Assembly (NCBI GenBank): GCA_024346935.1
Contig: AP024879.1
Location: forward strand, 1,116,001-1,180,000
Reading direction: 5' to 3'
Length of the DNA stretch: 64,000 bases
Origin: Vibrio inusitatus
GTDB lineage: Bacteria; Pseudomonadota; Gammaproteobacteria; Enterobacterales; Vibrionaceae
The notes under the pieces were generated by a model. It worked only from the letters and a program-made list of their open reading frames with translations, was not told the DNA's origin and searched no databases. Positions 62,066 to 64,000 of this stretch are shown piece by piece (position 1 is the first letter of the stretch; each line of letters starts with the position of its first letter). Made by a program: the position numbers and the translations under genes.

Positions 62066-62906
62066 AATTGTTCCAATCAAACTGATTCAACTAAACATGC
62101 TTACAAATCGGGATAAACTGTAATATAGCTGTCGAGCACCTCTGCAAATTGACCTTTCACAGAAAACACATCAACGACAGCAAATCACCGCTCCTGACTC
62201 AAGTATTGATAGCACTTTAAACCAACTCGAAACGTTTCGCTAACTAGCAAATAAAACAATGCGATATCACGCATTTTTAATGGCATTTAGACGCAATAAA
62301 ATGGGATTAAGCTCAATAATAGACGATAGAAACGTTACATTAATCAGCTGTTATTTCAAACGGATTGATTGCGTTCTTCAGTCAATGAAGTTAATGGATC
62401 ACAAAGTAACTTTACAGGTATGAGCCGAGCAAGTTTCAGTTAATAACGTCGCTTATATTTAGGCTAGGACTAGGTACAAATATCTAGCTAATCTTTGATT
62501 TCAGAGCCGTTCGATTGTAGTAATAGTAAAATGTGACCCGATTAAGGCTGACAAAAAACACCCATAATCGCCTTGATCAAACAAACTTTTAAAAGCGTCT
62601 AATTCGACAGAAGACAATACACATGAAAAGAGGGGTTGCTGACTCTTAAGCCATTCAAGAAAAGGAAATCCCGTACTCAAATCGCTAAGAATTTAAAGTG
62701 AACCCTACAAGTGTAAATAAGTAGGTACGTCTATTTTAGATAGGCTATTGAAGTCGAGTACATCGGGGGTTGGAACATAAACTCGTAGTAATTTTCTTTA
62801 AATTTTAGCGAAATAGGTGATCGCTATCTAGACAAGTTAAACGATAAACGCCCACTTCGTTTAAAAATGGGCGTTCATATAATGACATGTAGTTATATTC
62901 ATCCGA
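62066..62906. other. Long non-coding gap before the GH3 gene
   Basis: This 841-base region contains the terminator at 62847-62875 and the promoter region of the GH3 gene. I see no open frame with a convincing start and no tRNA or repeat. It may hold a small RNA or decayed sequence, which cannot be decided from sequence alone. Confidence 0.45.
62847..62875 (-). terminator. Terminator after the outer-membrane protein gene
   Basis: AACGCCCA and TGGGCGTT form an eight-pair stem with a 13-base loop, 32 bases after the stop of the barrel gene on the minus strand. The following T run is short (TTTATC). Confidence 0.65.
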
Positions 62907-63920
62907 CTAGAAAGATATGTTGAGACCCACTCTTCCTTTTAAACCTTCACTATCACCCCAACCTAAATCAGTATGCCTCGTCGCTTGTCTATAGCCAATG
63001 TTAGCAATTAACCGTAAATGTCGGTTCAGCTGCATATTGTTATTTATATTTATTTCAGTCGTATCAGAACCCCCCCAATTTAAACCGCTTTCAGCACGTC
63101 CCCAACGTAAATTGACTTCAGTGGTAATGTTATTGAAGTGTTTAAGGCGCACAAATGGTTTGATGTTATAGTTTCTGCTTCGAGTATAAATATCGGGTAC
63201 ATTGTCTGCATTATCTAAAGTGCTACCACCATTAATATTCAATCCCCAGTTAAATGACGTTGATTGGCGATAGGTATAATTAACTTCGGCATTGATACGT
63301 TGAAAATCTCTATCTTCTTTGATTGTAGGCTTCCAACCATTTTCATCTCGCGCATAACGCTTTCTGTTTAAGTCTTTGTATTCGAGTGTAGAAAAAAAGA
63401 TGTGTTTACGAAGAGCATACTGCATACCAGGCTTAATTTGCCATTCAGTATTTTCAATACCACTACTACCAGTGCGGCGATAGTATGAAGGCTCGATAAA
63501 ATAACTAAAATTTGGATTAACCCATTTTGAATAGCGTGGAGCGATTCGGTAGTTAATACTCACACCATCATCTTGATCTAACCCTTTTGTCTCTGCATGC
63601 TGTTCGCTCAAAATATAACGTAGCCGCCAATTTTCGGAAATACGAGTTCCACCATCGGCGATAACGAAAACTAAATTACTTCCTTTCCCGTTATACTCGT
63701 ATACGCTTTCACCATACTCTACACCCGTAAAAAAGCTTGTTCTCATCGGTCCACGAGCTTTACTCACTTTAGGTTGTTCTGGCGGTGCAATCATTGTGTC
63801 CTCATCACCGTCCATAACTAACACATCACTAGGGATATCCGCCAAATCCGATAGATCTGCTAAAACTGTTCCAGAGACTAGCAAGGCACTTAACACCACC
63901 ACACTATACTTTTTGACCAT
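62907..63920 (-). CDS. Outer-membrane beta-barrel protein (oligosaccharide porin-like)
   Basis: A 337-residue protein with a signal peptide (residues 1-21, ending LA) followed by an acidic linker (residues 22-45) and an all-beta barrel. Alternating aromatic strands (NFSYFIEPSYYRRTG, FNWGLNINGG, TEVNLRWGRAESGLNWG) end in a C-terminal Phe (LNISF), the outer-membrane insertion signal. Length and style resemble KdgM/OmpL-type oligosaccharide porins. The substrate is unknown; an oligosaccharide cleaved by the adjacent GH3 enzyme is a reasonable guess. Confidence 0.75.
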   Translation of the reverse strand: MVKKYSVVVLSALLVSGTVLADLSDLADIPSDVLVMDGDEDTMIAPPEQPKVSKARGPMRTSFFTGVEYGESVYEYNGKGSNLVFVIADGGTRISENWRLRYILSEQHAETKGLDQDDGVSINYRIAPRYSKWVNPNFSYFIEPSYYRRTGSSGIENTEWQIKPGMQYALRKHIFFSTLEYKDLNRKRYARDENGWKPTIKEDRDFQRINAEVNYTYRQSTSFNWGLNINGGSTLDNADNVPDIYTRSRNYNIKPFVRLKHFNNITTEVNLRWGRAESGLNWGGSDTTEININNNMQLNRHLRLIANIGYRQATRHTDLGWGDSEGLKGRVGLNISF

Positions 63921-64000
63921 CTATTAACCCTTCACATTATTTTACTTATTTCACAACATAATCAGCCATGCACGCTATCTCGCATTTATGGATTCTTTGT

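Overview
The window looks like a chromosomal stretch of a marine Vibrio or a close relative in the Vibrionaceae. This rests on gene content (phnW-pbfA-phnX, ttrRS/ttrBCA, speA-speB, a Vibrio-like serine dehydratase, an orphan prepilin), moderate A+T content, and many short hairpin repeats at gene ends. No rRNA, intact tRNA, CRISPR, transposase, integrase or phage gene was seen. No database search was possible, so all names come from motif and family recognition.

Layout. 1-3.4 kb: aminoethylphosphonate (AEP) degradation operon phnW-pbfA-phnX behind a candidate GntR/HutC operator, then a tandem hairpin array. 4.1-5.6 kb: ArsR-type sensor and a Cys-rich DUF318/ArsP-family permease. 5.7-8.4 kb: a helical-repeat protein of unknown role and an EamA exporter, then a second repeat array. 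9.1-19.95 kb: one 11-gene minus-strand operon with a polar amino-acid-type ABC importer, an RpiR regulator, a BASS-type carrier, an amidase, a GGT-family oxamate amidohydrolase-like enzyme, a ureidoglycine aminotransferase-like enzyme, an M20 allantoate amidohydrolase-like enzyme and a DUF5718 protein. This is read as import and breakdown of a ureide or oxamate-type purine breakdown product. 20-29 kb: NUDIX hydrolase, L-serine dehydratase, a MITE-like element, agmatinase and arginine decarboxylase, an 11-landmark hairpin array, and formate-THF ligase behind a PurR-like box. 30-38.3 kb: membrane glutaredoxin and the tetrathionate respiration cluster ttrRS / ttrBCA with a perfect FNR box between the two arms.

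38.3-54 kb is the most interesting part. A GntR/FCD regulator, a HupE nickel permease, the nickel-pincer cofactor genes larC-larE-larB, a LarA-family enzyme, a TRAP transporter (dctP and dctQM) and a sugar-acid operon (2-hydroxyacid dehydrogenase, KDPG-type aldolase, RraA-like protein, 2-keto-3-deoxygalactonate-type kinase, zinc-type oxidoreductase, lactonase) lie together. Six near-identical 13-bp sites (consensus TGATATATCAGAT) sit before the GntR gene, between hupE and larC, before dctP, before dctQM and before the dehydrogenase. This looks like one regulon joining nickel uptake, cofactor synthesis, a nickel epimerase or racemase, substrate uptake and catabolism. Two gene remnants (a lactonase tail and the C-terminal half of an MFS sugar porter) show that the locus has been remodelled.

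54-64 kb: a secreted small protein, an SdsA-type alkylsulfatase with a divergent LysR regulator and a perfect palindrome between them, a degenerate 3' fragment of tRNA-Gly(UCC), an orphan prepilin, a sugar O-acetyltransferase, a secreted GH3 beta-glucosidase and an outer-membrane barrel protein.
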